In this document: positions 16,652-24,383 of the stretch, piece after piece
How the letters are laid out: every line of letters starts with the position of its first letter
Position numbering within the stretch: the stretch's first letter is position 1
Source: REDI01 sp038123735
Lineage (GTDB): Bacteria; Myxococcota_A; UBA796; GCA-2862545
Length of the DNA: 32,970 nucleotides
Reading direction: 5' to 3'
NCBI GenBank assembly: GCA_038123735.1
Contig: JAYPAP010000027.1
Location: forward strand, 1-32,970
The notes under the pieces: generated by a model
The model's input: the letters and a program-made list of their open reading frames with translations, nothing else
Database searches by the model: none
Told to the model about the DNA's origin: nothing
Made by a program: the position numbers and the translations under genes

Positions 16652-18133
16652 ATGAATACGCACCCTGTGCTGGGTGGTGCCTTTGCATCGCTCTGTGTGG
16701 GCCTGCTCGTTGCTGGTGGCTGTAGCGTCGCCCCGCAAGAGCTCGCCCCATCATCTGACTCGGCCAGCAACCCGGCGACTAAGCCTGGGAACGAAAAGCC
16801 CAACACCGACGATCGAGAAGACGATGACCCCGGGCGGCGCAAGTCGGACTGCGGCTTCAACTATACCTCCGTGTTCGGACCCAGCCCATCGTCGGCGACC
16901 TTCGACCCCACCCCGCTGGACCTGGAGCCCGGCACTGGAGTCACGGTGCGCGGCGTAGACATCGTGGCTCATGCGGAGCCGCGCCCACTCGGCGTGAGCT
17001 TCAGCGATAGCGGGCTTACCATGCCCACCTACCGGGACTCCCTCCCCCTATTTGAGCGCGCAGAAGCCTGGAATGGCGATACGCGATGCTTCGAGCTACC
17101 CACCGGCGCCACCGACCTCACCGAGGCCGAAGCCTTTGACCTGTACGTAGAGATCGCGGAAAAGACTACCGGCACGGAGATGGATCTCCGCAGCGGCGTC
17201 CGCAACGTGGTCGGCATCCGTGGGGCCTACCCAGGCTCCCTGGAGTGGCATGGCAACGCACCGAATAAGTTCAACGATACGATCGTGCTCCTGTGGAAAG
17301 AAGGGAGGGAGAAGCGCGTCTTAGAGTTTCCCGTCACCACGGAGACCGGCGCCAAAGACTTCGGTCGCAACTCCTCATCGCAGCTCCGCCCGAATCGCCG
17401 ATACTCGTACAAGAACGGCTGGCACCGTGGATACAATGCCATCGCGATGAGCGAGTGGAACTACCCCGTCCGCGACGACACGAATAACAACGGCCACTGG
17501 GACAGCGACCGCAATGGCTGGAAGTCCGGCGGCGCCAAAGACTACGACCGCGATGGCGGTGCCCACAATATCCACATGGCGTCGGTATCCAGTCTGGGAG
17601 CACCGATCTCCACATGGTCCGCCGGATGCCAAGTCATTCCCGGAACCGAGAACTGGACCCAGTTCGTGGAGACCGCCTGGGTCGAGCTCGGCGAACCGGT
17701 CGACTACTACTTGGTCGACGTACGAGACATCGACTCCCGCGTGTGGGACGGCCCATGCGAGCCCGATGGCACCCACGCGTGCCCATACGATATCGACCGC
17801 TTTCCATTCGTCGACTACAACGACACCACTTACGGAGAGTCGTTGTTTGACCAATACAACTGCTCACTGGCTGATGAGTCGGGGCCGGAGATCGTCTACC
17901 TCCTCACCGTCGATGGCTACGGCACCCTCGATGTCTCCGTCGACTCAAAAGACGGCGCCGATATCGACGTTCACCTGCTCGATGCCGACGATGCCGATGC
18001 CTGCCTCACCCGGGGTCACATCGACCTCTCTAAGCCGATCGGGCCCGGGCGGTATTACGTGATCGCCGACAGCTGGGTCGACGAAGGTACTGAGTTTTCC
18101 GGGGAATACCGCTTACGCGTCGACCTTCGCTGA
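16652..18133 (+). CDS. lipoprotein with L,D-transpeptidase-like His/SxGC motif and C-terminal PPC-like domain
   Basis: 493 residues from MNTHPVLGGAFASLC, with CGGAG 8 nt upstream. The hydrophobic signal ends in a variant lipobox (AGGC), followed by a long Ser/Asn/Asp/Glu linker to ~66. Residues ~185-345 carry the most telling block: GGAHNIHMAS (His308) and ISTWSAGCQVIPG (Cys326). The spacing resembles the catalytic H...SxGC(R/Q) of YkuD-type L,D-transpeptidases and their non-enzymatic relatives. An Asp/Asn-rich loop (DDTNNNGHWDSDRNG) lies before it and may bind calcium. The last ~80 residues (YLLTVDGYGTLDVSV...GRYYVIADSW) look like a bacterial pre-peptidase (PPC) beta-domain. A periplasmic or surface role on peptidoglycan is possible; the function is inferred only. 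Confidence 0.7.
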   Translation: MNTHPVLGGAFASLCVGLLVAGGCSVAPQELAPSSDSASNPATKPGNEKPNTDDREDDDPGRRKSDCGFNYTSVFGPSPSSATFDPTPLDLEPGTGVTVRGVDIVAHAEPRPLGVSFSDSGLTMPTYRDSLPLFERAEAWNGDTRCFELPTGATDLTEAEAFDLYVEIAEKTTGTEMDLRSGVRNVVGIRGAYPGSLEWHGNAPNKFNDTIVLLWKEGREKRVLEFPVTTETGAKDFGRNSSSQLRPNRRYSYKNGWHRGYNAIAMSEWNYPVRDDTNNNGHWDSDRNGWKSGGAKDYDRDGGAHNIHMASVSSLGAPISTWSAGCQVIPGTENWTQFVETAWVELGEPVDYYLVDVRDIDSRVWDGPCEPDGTHACPYDIDRFPFVDYNDTTYGESLFDQYNCSLADESGPEIVYLLTVDGYGTLDVSVDSKDGADIDVHLLDADDADACLTRGHIDLSKPIGPGRYYVIADSWVDEGTEFSGEYRLRVDLR

Positions 18134-18144
18134 GCCCTCGCCCA

Positions 18145-18906
18145 TCACTCCGCCGGGGTGAGCAACGCATCGCACGGCGTCCCGTGAGGCGCATCGGCAT
18201 ACAGACCCAGTCCGGTGTACAGCAGCTCGCGGTCGCGCCCGTAATGGAGGGCGTACAGCGCCCGCCGCTCATCATCCTGAATGTAGGTCGCCGCCCCATT
18301 GGTGATGATCAACCGCCTCGTCCCATTATTCCCCGAATAAACGCGCCCCAGGGTATCGGACGCAACCAGGCGCATCGGCGCTCGGAGCATCTGACCTCGC
18401 CAGCCGATGTACACCCGATGATCCACCTCCTCGCCGGCGCTGCTCCGGTCGACGAAGTAATAGACCCCCCACTCATCTCGCCATGCACCCACATAGGGTC
18501 TCTGCCATCGTGATCCGTAAAACTTGGCTTTTTTGAGGACAGACCGCGCGCTATTCGCTGGGAGCCGGGTCAGCGAGGCACTGAGGGAACCGCAGGTCAT
18601 CGAGTACTCATCGCCCTTGCGGAGTACGCCCACCCCGTCCCAAACCCGCCGGTCCGTCGCCCCCACGCTCCATGTCGTATCTCCGTTGGAGCTGCTGGAA
18701 TAGACGTCGAGTTGGTAGAACGAGCCTTTCTCTCCATACCAGATCGACTCTCGGGGGGCGCTAGCGCGATAGGCGATCTGATGGCCGGAGCCATCGTCGA
18801 GGATCACAAGCTCGTCCATGAAGGCCGAGACATCGAGTCTAGGCAGCTCTTCCGGCGTGTCTGGACTGGCGAGAGCGGCGGTCAATAGCAGGCTGGTGAG
18901 CATCAT
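18145..18906 (-). CDS. secreted protein of unknown function, downstream of the Ser/Thr kinase
   Basis: 253 residues with a short signal peptide (MMLTSLLLTAALASPDTPEE; likely cleavage after ALA). The mature part is beta-rich with many aromatic and Ser residues (SIWYGEKGSFYQLDVYSSSS, GVYYFVDRSS). It ends with two Cys-containing segments (MTCGSLSAS near 105 and TPCDALL at the end) that could pair. I do not recognise a domain. Its ATG is 5 bp after the stop of the kinase gene, so the two are almost certainly co-transcribed. This makes it a candidate partner or ligand-side component of the kinase's extracytoplasmic domain, though that is only inference from position. It converges with the PPC-like lipoprotein gene. 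Confidence 0.7.
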   Translation of the reverse strand: MMLTSLLLTAALASPDTPEELPRLDVSAFMDELVILDDGSGHQIAYRASAPRESIWYGEKGSFYQLDVYSSSSNGDTTWSVGATDRRVWDGVGVLRKGDEYSMTCGSLSASLTRLPANSARSVLKKAKFYGSRWQRPYVGAWRDEWGVYYFVDRSSAGEEVDHRVYIGWRGQMLRAPMRLVASDTLGRVYSGNNGTRRLIITNGAATYIQDDERRALYALHYGRDRELLYTGLGLYADAPHGTPCDALLTPAE

Positions 18907-18911
18907 CGTTC

Positions 18912-20537
18912 CTAGATGGAATTACAGGACAGGGTCTTGGATAGGCACTCGAGCCGGACCGTCTGACCCGGCTTCAGGTTGAGGTTCCCCACATGCATGG
19001 GGCCGTCGCTACCGAACGTCGCCTGAATGACATAGCTTCCCGGTGGGATATCGCCCGGTTTTTCCAGTCCGCCTGAGCCGTTTTGAAAGCGAACCTGAGC
19101 CGCGTCACCGGTGATCACGACCCGGCCCAGATGTGCTGCGAGGGCCGTGGTCTCCGAAGATGTCACCTCAGGTTTAGTCACCGGCGGGATTGAGGGGGCG
19201 GTCACTGGCGGGGTCGGAGCCGGGTTGGCCGGCGGGGGCTCAGCAGGGACGACCACCGGGTTCACAGGGTCACTGCCGGCATCAGGCGAGCCTTCAGTGG
19301 ATGCCACAGAAGGCTCGGCAGTCGCTGACCCGCCCTCCTCGGGAGCCGAAGTGGGCTCCACCGACGATGGCATTGCCGTACTTGACCGCTCACGGGGCTG
19401 AATCGACGAACTCACCGCCCAGATCGCGGCAACGCAGACCACCGCCACGGCCACCACCGAGGTGATGAGCACGCCCGAACCCGACCGCACCGACGCAGCC
19501 GGGGTCACCATCGTGGGCTCAGGGGCCGGCACCGTCGAAGGTGGCACGATGCTCGGTGCAGATTCCGGGCCGTCAAAGTCCATCATGAAGGTGCCTGACT
19601 CACCCGTGGGTGGAGAGACGGAGGTCACGCCTTCCCGGGGCGTCGGACTGTGGCGGATCGCATCGGGACGATCGCGCAGACACTGACGCAGCTCGCGCTG
19701 CAGCTCGTGCACACTCTGGAATCGGTCTTCTGGGGACTTCGCGAGGCACTTGAGAATCGCCGCTTCGGTACGCGGCAACATCACCAGTCCATCGAAGCGC
19801 TCCCGCGGCGGTATGACCGGCTCCGTGAGGTGCTTCGTCAGATACTCCATGGTGTACTCAACGGTAAACGGCGAACGTCCCGTGACCATCTCGTACAGGA
19901 TCAACCCGAGGGCATAGACGTCCGTGCGCTGGTCGGTCGGTGCGCCTCGGGCCTGTTCGGGGGCCATGTATTGCGGCGTTCCGAAGACGGAGCCGGTGCG
20001 GGTGAGGCGGGACTCCTTGCTGTCGATCATCTTGGCAATACCAAAATCGAGTACTTTTACGTAGTCCGCATTGCCGTGCCGACTCGTGAGCATGATGTTG
20101 TCGGGCTTCAGGTCGCGATGGATGACACCGATCGCATGCGCCTCCGCGAGGGCACTACATACCTGGTCGACGATCCGCAGGGCCCGGGCCTCCGCCATCG
20201 CTCCCTCATCCACCATCAGCTGGAAGAGCGTCCCGCCATCAATATATTCCATGGCAAAATACCATTGGTCCGTCGACGTTTTTCCGAAGACGTGGACCTG
20301 CACGATATTCGGGTGATTGAGCTGGGCGATCATCTTCGCCTCACGCTTGAAGCGATCCTCCAGGCCCGCATCACTGAGCCCGGGGTGCATCACCTTCAAC
20401 ACCACGCTGCGACCCATATCGACCTGTTCGGCCAGATACACCGCACCCATCCCGCCCTGGCCGAGCAAGCGCTCGACCCGGAACTGGCTTGCGACAAGTG
20501 ACCCGATCAGCGGGTCTACTGGCGAATCCGACACCAT
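18912..20537 (-). CDS. Hanks-type Ser/Thr protein kinase with transmembrane segment and PEGA-like sensor domain
   Basis: 541 residues. The kinase domain (20-280) is complete: GQGGMGAVY loop (27-34), VVLK with Lys48, Glu66, catalytic HRDLKPDN (140-147, Asp142), DFG (164-166) and GTPQYMAPEQ activation segment. A Pro/Ser/Thr-rich juxtamembrane stretch leads to one membrane span (about 355-376) and a long Pro/Thr/Glu-rich linker. The C-terminal ~80-residue domain (GRVVITGDAAQVRFQNGSG, then PPGSYVIQATF, ending CLSKTLSC) resembles the PEGA-like ends of myxobacterial kinases. The topology is type-I-like, with a cytoplasmic kinase and an extracytoplasmic sensor. The ATG is preceded by GAGGT. The downstream secreted gene (5 bp away) is probably in the same operon. 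Confidence 0.9.
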   Translation of the reverse strand: MVSDSPVDPLIGSLVASQFRVERLLGQGGMGAVYLAEQVDMGRSVVLKVMHPGLSDAGLEDRFKREAKMIAQLNHPNIVQVHVFGKTSTDQWYFAMEYIDGGTLFQLMVDEGAMAEARALRIVDQVCSALAEAHAIGVIHRDLKPDNIMLTSRHGNADYVKVLDFGIAKMIDSKESRLTRTGSVFGTPQYMAPEQARGAPTDQRTDVYALGLILYEMVTGRSPFTVEYTMEYLTKHLTEPVIPPRERFDGLVMLPRTEAAILKCLAKSPEDRFQSVHELQRELRQCLRDRPDAIRHSPTPREGVTSVSPPTGESGTFMMDFDGPESAPSIVPPSTVPAPEPTMVTPAASVRSGSGVLITSVVAVAVVCVAAIWAVSSSIQPRERSSTAMPSSVEPTSAPEEGGSATAEPSVASTEGSPDAGSDPVNPVVVPAEPPPANPAPTPPVTAPSIPPVTKPEVTSSETTALAAHLGRVVITGDAAQVRFQNGSGGLEKPGDIPPGSYVIQATFGSDGPMHVGNLNLKPGQTVRLECLSKTLSCNSI

Positions 20538-20587
20538 GCACCTCGATGGATGCAGCCTACAGCACCAGAACGGGCCTAGCTAGTGGT

Positions 20588-20620
20588 GCGGCCGCCGCGT
20601 ACACATTTCGCGCCGGCCGC
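20588..20620 (-). repeat. strong inverted repeat between the cyclophilin and kinase genes
   Basis: GCGGCCG and CGCG pair with CGCG and CGGCCGC around a 9-nt loop, with one mismatch, giving an 11-bp stem in transcript from either strand. It begins about 8 nt after the cyclophilin stop and ~50 bp before the kinase start. No T-run follows on the minus strand, so it is not a classic intrinsic terminator. It may be a Rho-dependent end or mRNA-stabilising hairpin. Confidence 0.5.
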
Positions 20621-20628
20621 CACCTCGA

Positions 20629-21141
20629 TCAGTCGCGATGCACGCTGATCTTCTTGACCTGAATTGGCGTTGCAGGGCGATCGCCGGGAAGCGTGCGGGT
20701 GGTGCCGATCGCATTCACGATGTCCATGCCTTCCACCACTTTGCCGAAGACCGGGTGCTGGCTGCGGCCTGGGGTGAACCAGTCAAGATAGGAGTTGTGA
20801 ACCGTGTTGATGAAGAACTGGCTCCCGCCTGAGTTCGGCCGACCTGTGTTCGCCATAGAGAGGGTGCCGGGCTCATTGGAGAGCTTTGCCGTGTGCTCAT
20901 CCTGAATTGTACCGTGAGGTGGCCCGCCGGTACCCGCGCGCGGACTGTTCGGGTCCTTGCTGTGTGGGCAGCCAAACTGGATCATGAAGTTGGCGATGAC
21001 CCGGTGGAAGTGCAGGCCGTTGTAGAAGCCGGACTCGGCGAGGTCGAGAAAGTTATTCGCCGTGATCGGCATTTGGTCGACGAAAAGCTCAACCTTGAAG
21101 TTACCTTCGGTCGTTTCAAATGTGGCGGTAGGGTTGCTCAT
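20629..21141 (-). CDS. cyclophilin-type peptidyl-prolyl cis-trans isomerase
   Basis: 170 residues with no signal peptide, so probably cytoplasmic. It has the cyclophilin core of FHRVIANFMIQFGCP, HTAKLSNEPGTLSMAN and GSQFFINTVHNSYLD, including the active-site Arg (FHRV), Phe/Met/Gln (FMIQ) and the QFFI strand. PPIases catalyse proline cis/trans isomerisation and help folding. AAGGAGG lies 4 nt before the ATG, the strongest ribosome binding site in the window, which suggests high expression. It is of the usual bacterial PpiA/PpiB length. The gene is followed by a strong inverted repeat and then the kinase gene; there is no clear functional link. Confidence 0.95.
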   Translation of the reverse strand: MSNPTATFETTEGNFKVELFVDQMPITANNFLDLAESGFYNGLHFHRVIANFMIQFGCPHSKDPNSPRAGTGGPPHGTIQDEHTAKLSNEPGTLSMANTGRPNSGGSQFFINTVHNSYLDWFTPGRSQHPVFGKVVEGMDIVNAIGTTRTLPGDRPATPIQVKKISVHRD

Positions 21142-21298
21142 GAGGCCTCCTTTTTGGGGGCGGGAGGAGTAGCGTCTCGGTGCTGACCTGCCACCTGGAT
21201 GTGGCGGTTAGGCAGCGACTTCACTTCTTGGGCAACCGCCGCTCACCGCCCCTCCGTCCTCACGACACCCCACAGGCCGTAGCCTGTGGCCTCGCGGC

Positions 21299-21904
21299 TC
21301 ACTTCTCCTCGGGCTCTTCGATCTCGCCGCACGCGGTCGCCCATGACATGGAAACACGGGTATCACCTTCTTCCACGGTCACGGTAAACGGGTCGCTCAA
21401 AGAGCCATCGCCTTCGATCTCCACTTCCTTATCCACATCCTCGCCGTTGACCTTACCGGTCAGCTTGGCCGTGCCATCTGGGCTCACCGTGAGCGTGAGG
21501 TCCATCGATTTGCCGTGGCCCGAGGCATCCACGCTGAGCGTCTGCGTCCCGTCTTTCGCCTTTTCGTAGGACCAATCGCCATCGAACCAACCCGGGCCAT
21601 CGAACTCACCCGACGCGCCCGTCCTCGAAGACTTATCCTTTTCAAAGTCCACATCATGCTTCTTCCCATCGAGTGAGATCTCGCCATCCAGCTCACCGCA
21701 TTCCATGGGCAACTGCCACAGGTCGGGGGTCTCGGGCACCTCTTCGGGGTCCTCCGCCGTACGCAGGTATTCATCCCCATATTCTGCGTAGATCGCATCA
21801 TCACAAGATGACTCCTCGTACTCGAAGTCACCGCAGTCCGTCTCAGGGGCGCAGGCTACGAACAGACCAAGGCTCAGGCAAAGAATAGTAGTGAACTTGA
21901 ACAT
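21299..21904 (-). CDS. small acidic lipoprotein of unknown function
   Basis: 201 residues from MFKFTTILCLSLGLFVAC, with GGAGG 5 nt upstream. An upstream in-frame extension is not signal-like. The lipobox is FVAC. The mature region is very acidic (ETDCGDFEYEESSCDDAIYAEYGDEY, then PEEVPETPD). The second half is made of beta-like repeats with alternating Asp, Gly and Thr (FDGPGWFDGDWSYEKAKDGTQTLSV; LTLTVSPDGTAKLTG), suggesting a small beta-barrel or calycin-like fold. Four Cys follow the lipid Cys (about 24, 34, 69 and near the end at ACGE). The function is unknown. It stands alone between the cyclophilin and a long intergenic region. Confidence 0.8.
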   Translation of the reverse strand: MFKFTTILCLSLGLFVACAPETDCGDFEYEESSCDDAIYAEYGDEYLRTAEDPEEVPETPDLWQLPMECGELDGEISLDGKKHDVDFEKDKSSRTGASGEFDGPGWFDGDWSYEKAKDGTQTLSVDASGHGKSMDLTLTVSPDGTAKLTGKVNGEDVDKEVEIEGDGSLSDPFTVTVEEGDTRVSMSWATACGEIEEPEEK

Positions 21905-22305
21905 GGGGACCTCCGTTGTCTTCAGTGCTGTCGAAGACACACAGCATGTATGCGTTGACCCCAATCGCCATTGCCGTAGCTGCGGTGCAGTTCTGGTGCA
22001 GGCTCGTGGAGCTTGGTGCGCCTCGCCAACACAGCGAGGCCACATCCACGACTTAGGCCGGCCATCCGTTTCCAAATGTATCAGCTTGTGTCACATGCAA
22101 TGATCTTGGTCAGAATACGGCTTCTAGCCGGCTGCAATTGCGGCTGACGCACCATGTGTCATCCAATGCCAACCACGCGCTCCCGCCCAGAGCCCATCGC
22201 CTAGTCTGTTGTTCGAGTAGCCCTACAAGAAAGGCCGGCATCCGCCCTTGGGATGTCCGGCCTTTCATCTCACATCAGAGCCGCGCGAGCAGCCCTGATC
22301 CACAC
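21905..22305. other. intergenic region upstream of the acidic lipoprotein gene
   Basis: About 400 bp without a supported gene. It must hold the promoter of the minus-strand lipoprotein (start 21904). It also contains the terminator hairpin of the next minus-strand gene at 22230-22265. Short open frames here have no ribosome binding site or family-like residues. Confidence 0.6.
22230..22265 (-). terminator. terminator of the LytR_C-like lipoprotein gene
   Basis: AAAGGCCGG and ATC pair with GAT and CCGGCCTTT around an ~8-nt loop, with small internal mismatches. On the minus strand the stem is followed by TTTCTTG. It lies about 40 bp after the stop at 22306. The symmetry means it may also act on plus-strand transcripts. 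Confidence 0.7.
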
Positions 22306-23151
22306 TTACGAACCGTTTGGACCCACGGCAACCACGACGGGAGCCGGCGCCTCAGCCCAGGCCTTCACCTCTACAGGGGAAAAGCCGCCTTTCTCGAGGG
22401 CCGCCTTCAGCGCATCCTGACCGCCCTCAGCGCGGGTCAAGATCTGCGCCCCCGTACGTGGGTTTTTAGCAGCAGTTGCTGGAACCACGACCGCCCCAGC
22501 CCCCTTCAAGGCCGTGACGGCAGCTTTGACTTGGTCGGCTCCGCCAGTCGCATCGATCACCTGCACCACGGACTCATTCCATCCGATCTGGTTGGACTCT
22601 TGCCAGCTCGCCACTCCACAGTCTTTGGTGGCGTACAGCTTGCCGTCGCGCTCGCCTACGAGCACATCGCCGTAGACCATGGCATTCGCATAGGTGGCAG
22701 AGACATCCTTATCGCTGATGACGTCGCCGTTACCGTTGATAATCTGCTCTTTGGCGGTGACCTTAAACGCGCCCCCATCCAGGCTCCATGAGCCTTTGAT
22801 GCTCTGCTCCATCGCCCCGGCCCCCGAGGTGAGCGCAACGGTGCCATCCGCAGTAAACCCCTCTGTAGGCGCATTTCCATCTGCATCTGCCATCACTTCT
22901 ACCTTGAAGGAACACATCGAGACGAGGGCCTCCTTGGTCAGAGCCACCCCTTGACTCCAATCGGCATCGATCGGTGCAGGCTCGCTCTTCTCCGCGGGTG
23001 CCTCTTCCGCCGCGGGTGCGGCTTCCGGTTGATCCTCCACAGGTTGTTCTGCGGCTGCGGGAGCACTTCCTGCCTCAGGCTCGACGGCAGTTTCCCCGCA
23101 CGCGGTCATCAAAAAGGCGGAGAGTACGATACTATTGGACCATTGATTCAT
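22306..23151 (-). CDS. lipoprotein with Ala/Glu/Pro-rich linker and LytR_C-like C-terminal domain
   Basis: 281 residues from MNQWSNSIVLSAFLMTAC (lipobox MTAC), followed by a ~45-residue low-complexity Ala/Glu/Pro linker likely to span the periplasm or cell surface. A middle domain (SMCSFKVEVMADADGNAPTE to CGVASW) is beta-like, with two Cys that may pair. The last ~90 residues (SVVQVIDATGGADQVKAAVTALKGAGA, then LTRAEGGQDALKAALEKGG and VVVAVGPNG) follow the pattern of the LytR_C domain (V.V.NATG...A..L...G; A..LA..L; ..VVLG). That domain occurs beside LytR/CpsA/Psr wall-polymer enzymes and also alone in lipoproteins. The assignment is by pattern only. A terminator follows the gene. Confidence 0.7.
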   Translation of the reverse strand: MNQWSNSIVLSAFLMTACGETAVEPEAGSAPAAAEQPVEDQPEAAPAAEEAPAEKSEPAPIDADWSQGVALTKEALVSMCSFKVEVMADADGNAPTEGFTADGTVALTSGAGAMEQSIKGSWSLDGGAFKVTAKEQIINGNGDVISDKDVSATYANAMVYGDVLVGERDGKLYATKDCGVASWQESNQIGWNESVVQVIDATGGADQVKAAVTALKGAGAVVVPATAAKNPRTGAQILTRAEGGQDALKAALEKGGFSPVEVKAWAEAPAPVVVAVGPNGS

Positions 23152-23554
23152 TGCTACATCCTATCTAATTGTCAGAAAACACGCCCAGCGCGGCAGCATC
23201 ATCGCACGGAGTAGGGACAGCGTCCAGGCCGGGAACGCCACACCCTCGGCCACCGCGGTACCCCGATTTGCTATGATTGTCGCAGAGTTACTTGTGCGAC
23301 GATTTTCATGGGTATTACTGGCTCTGACATCTTGCCCGCGACGGCGCATTCGAGACCGTCTCCATCGAAGACATCACCGATGGACGCATCTATTGGGGTG
23401 AGTACGCATTTCCGATCGATCTCGATGGGGACGGCGCCCTGGACTTCGTGCACAGCGATCTCCGACCCGGTCCCGATGGCGACTATGGTACTGGCGATGA
23501 GGTATCTAAGCTCATTCCCACCTTTGTGGGAAGAGAATAGTCGAAGGCCCTTCT
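23152..23554. other. intergenic region with gene remnant
   Basis: About 400 bp between two minus-strand lipoprotein genes. Its left part must hold the promoter of the gene starting at 23151. The rest holds the frameshifted plus-strand coding remnant described separately (23273-23540). Confidence 0.6.
23273..23540 (+). pseudogene. frameshifted small FG-GAP/VCBS-like lipoprotein
   Basis: Two plus-strand frames together read like one small lipoprotein. From the ATG at 23273 the first frame gives a signal peptide with a lipobox (VRRFSWVLLALTSC). From 23340 the next frame over gives 66 residues ending in TAG at 23538-23540, rich in the calcium-loop style of FG-GAP/VCBS repeats (FETVSIEDITDG, FPIDLDGDGALDFVHSD, DGDYGTGDEVSKL). 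Skipping one base near 23339 would join Cys-Pro directly to DGAFETV and give ~88 residues. Neither frame alone makes a sensible protein. It may be a dead remnant of a larger repeat protein, or a real small gene broken by an indel error. Confidence 0.5.
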
Positions 23555-24370
23555 TTAGCGACAGCGGACCAACGGCCATCCATCCACGACCACCATGCAC
23601 TTCGAGACGCTCCATACGGCGACCGTCTCGTCGATCGCGCCCACATAGGGGAGCTCGCCTCGAAGCGTGATGCCGGACTCTGTCTTCTGGCATGACCCGC
23701 GAAAGTCTGCATCCGGAGGAGGCATCGGCTTTCGCACCATGCATCCTTCGGCTTGCACCTCACCGATGCGCGCCTGCTTGACGTCGACGAGGAGGGCGCC
23801 CTCCGCATTGGTCTCGCCCGCAATCACCCAGGGGTCGAGAATGACTGGCGCACGCTCTGAGGTGGTGAACAGACGGATCGCCGTCACCGTCCCTCCCCCA
23901 GGCACACGAAGTTCGGCTGCGGGCCATGGCTGCGCAAATACGGCGCGGGCCCTACCATTCGCCACGGAGAGGGTTTGCCATTCGCCAACCGTGGGCGAGC
24001 CCAGGCGACTGGGCTTGAATCCCCGCACTTCGACCGCCGCGACCGAGGTCTCGACGTCGATGCGGGCGAGCGAGCCCCCAGCACTATAGACCGTCGCAAT
24101 CTCCTCATTCGCCGCAGCCCAAGCGGTCTTGTCCGCATCGTCTAGGGCCGCGAGCACGGAGTCTCCCAAGGTCGCCAGCGGCCAAGGTGTGCGGGTAGAA
24201 GCCGCGAATCGGGCCGGAACCTCAGTACCCACCTCCGCATCCGGTTCCACTGCCTGCACGAAAAACGTATCCCGAGCTTCTCCTTCGGGGTCTGGGATCC
24301 CGATGCACGCCAAAAACATCCCAACGCCACCGAGCGTCATCGCTGCGGCCATATGCTTGCCAACCGGCAT
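23555..24370 (-). CDS. lipoprotein of unknown function
   Basis: 271 residues. The ATG is preceded by GAGGAGAA (6 nt spacing); internal Met codons at 7 and 11 are alternatives. The signal peptide ends at MFLAC|IG (lipobox FLAC). The mature part is largely beta: a segment with TVYSAGGSLARIDVETSVAAVEVRGF, an Arg/Ala-rich strand region, and a Cys-rich C-terminal third (EGCMVRKP, RGSCQKTE, SKCMVVV, VRCR) with four Cys that could form two disulfides. I recognise no domain. Its stop lies next to the FG-GAP-like remnant. Its start is 13 bp from the stop of the C39-like gene, so the two could be one transcript. Confidence 0.75.
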   Translation of the reverse strand: MPVGKHMAAAMTLGGVGMFLACIGIPDPEGEARDTFFVQAVEPDAEVGTEVPARFAASTRTPWPLATLGDSVLAALDDADKTAWAAANEEIATVYSAGGSLARIDVETSVAAVEVRGFKPSRLGSPTVGEWQTLSVANGRARAVFAQPWPAAELRVPGGGTVTAIRLFTTSERAPVILDPWVIAGETNAEGALLVDVKQARIGEVQAEGCMVRKPMPPPDADFRGSCQKTESGITLRGELPYVGAIDETVAVWSVSKCMVVVDGWPLVRCR

Positions 24371-24383
24371 CTCGTTCTCCTCA

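Noticed and set aside
17375..17854. A minus-strand Val-rich open frame inside the L,D-transpeptidase-like lipoprotein gene
   Set aside because: Low-complexity Val/Ala composition is typical of the antisense of Asp/Thr-rich coding; the plus-strand reading has a signal peptide and motifs.
21271..21289. CACAGGC / GCCTGTG hairpin just after the acidic lipoprotein gene
   Set aside because: The stem is 7 bp but no T-run follows on the minus strand. It is too weak to call a terminator.
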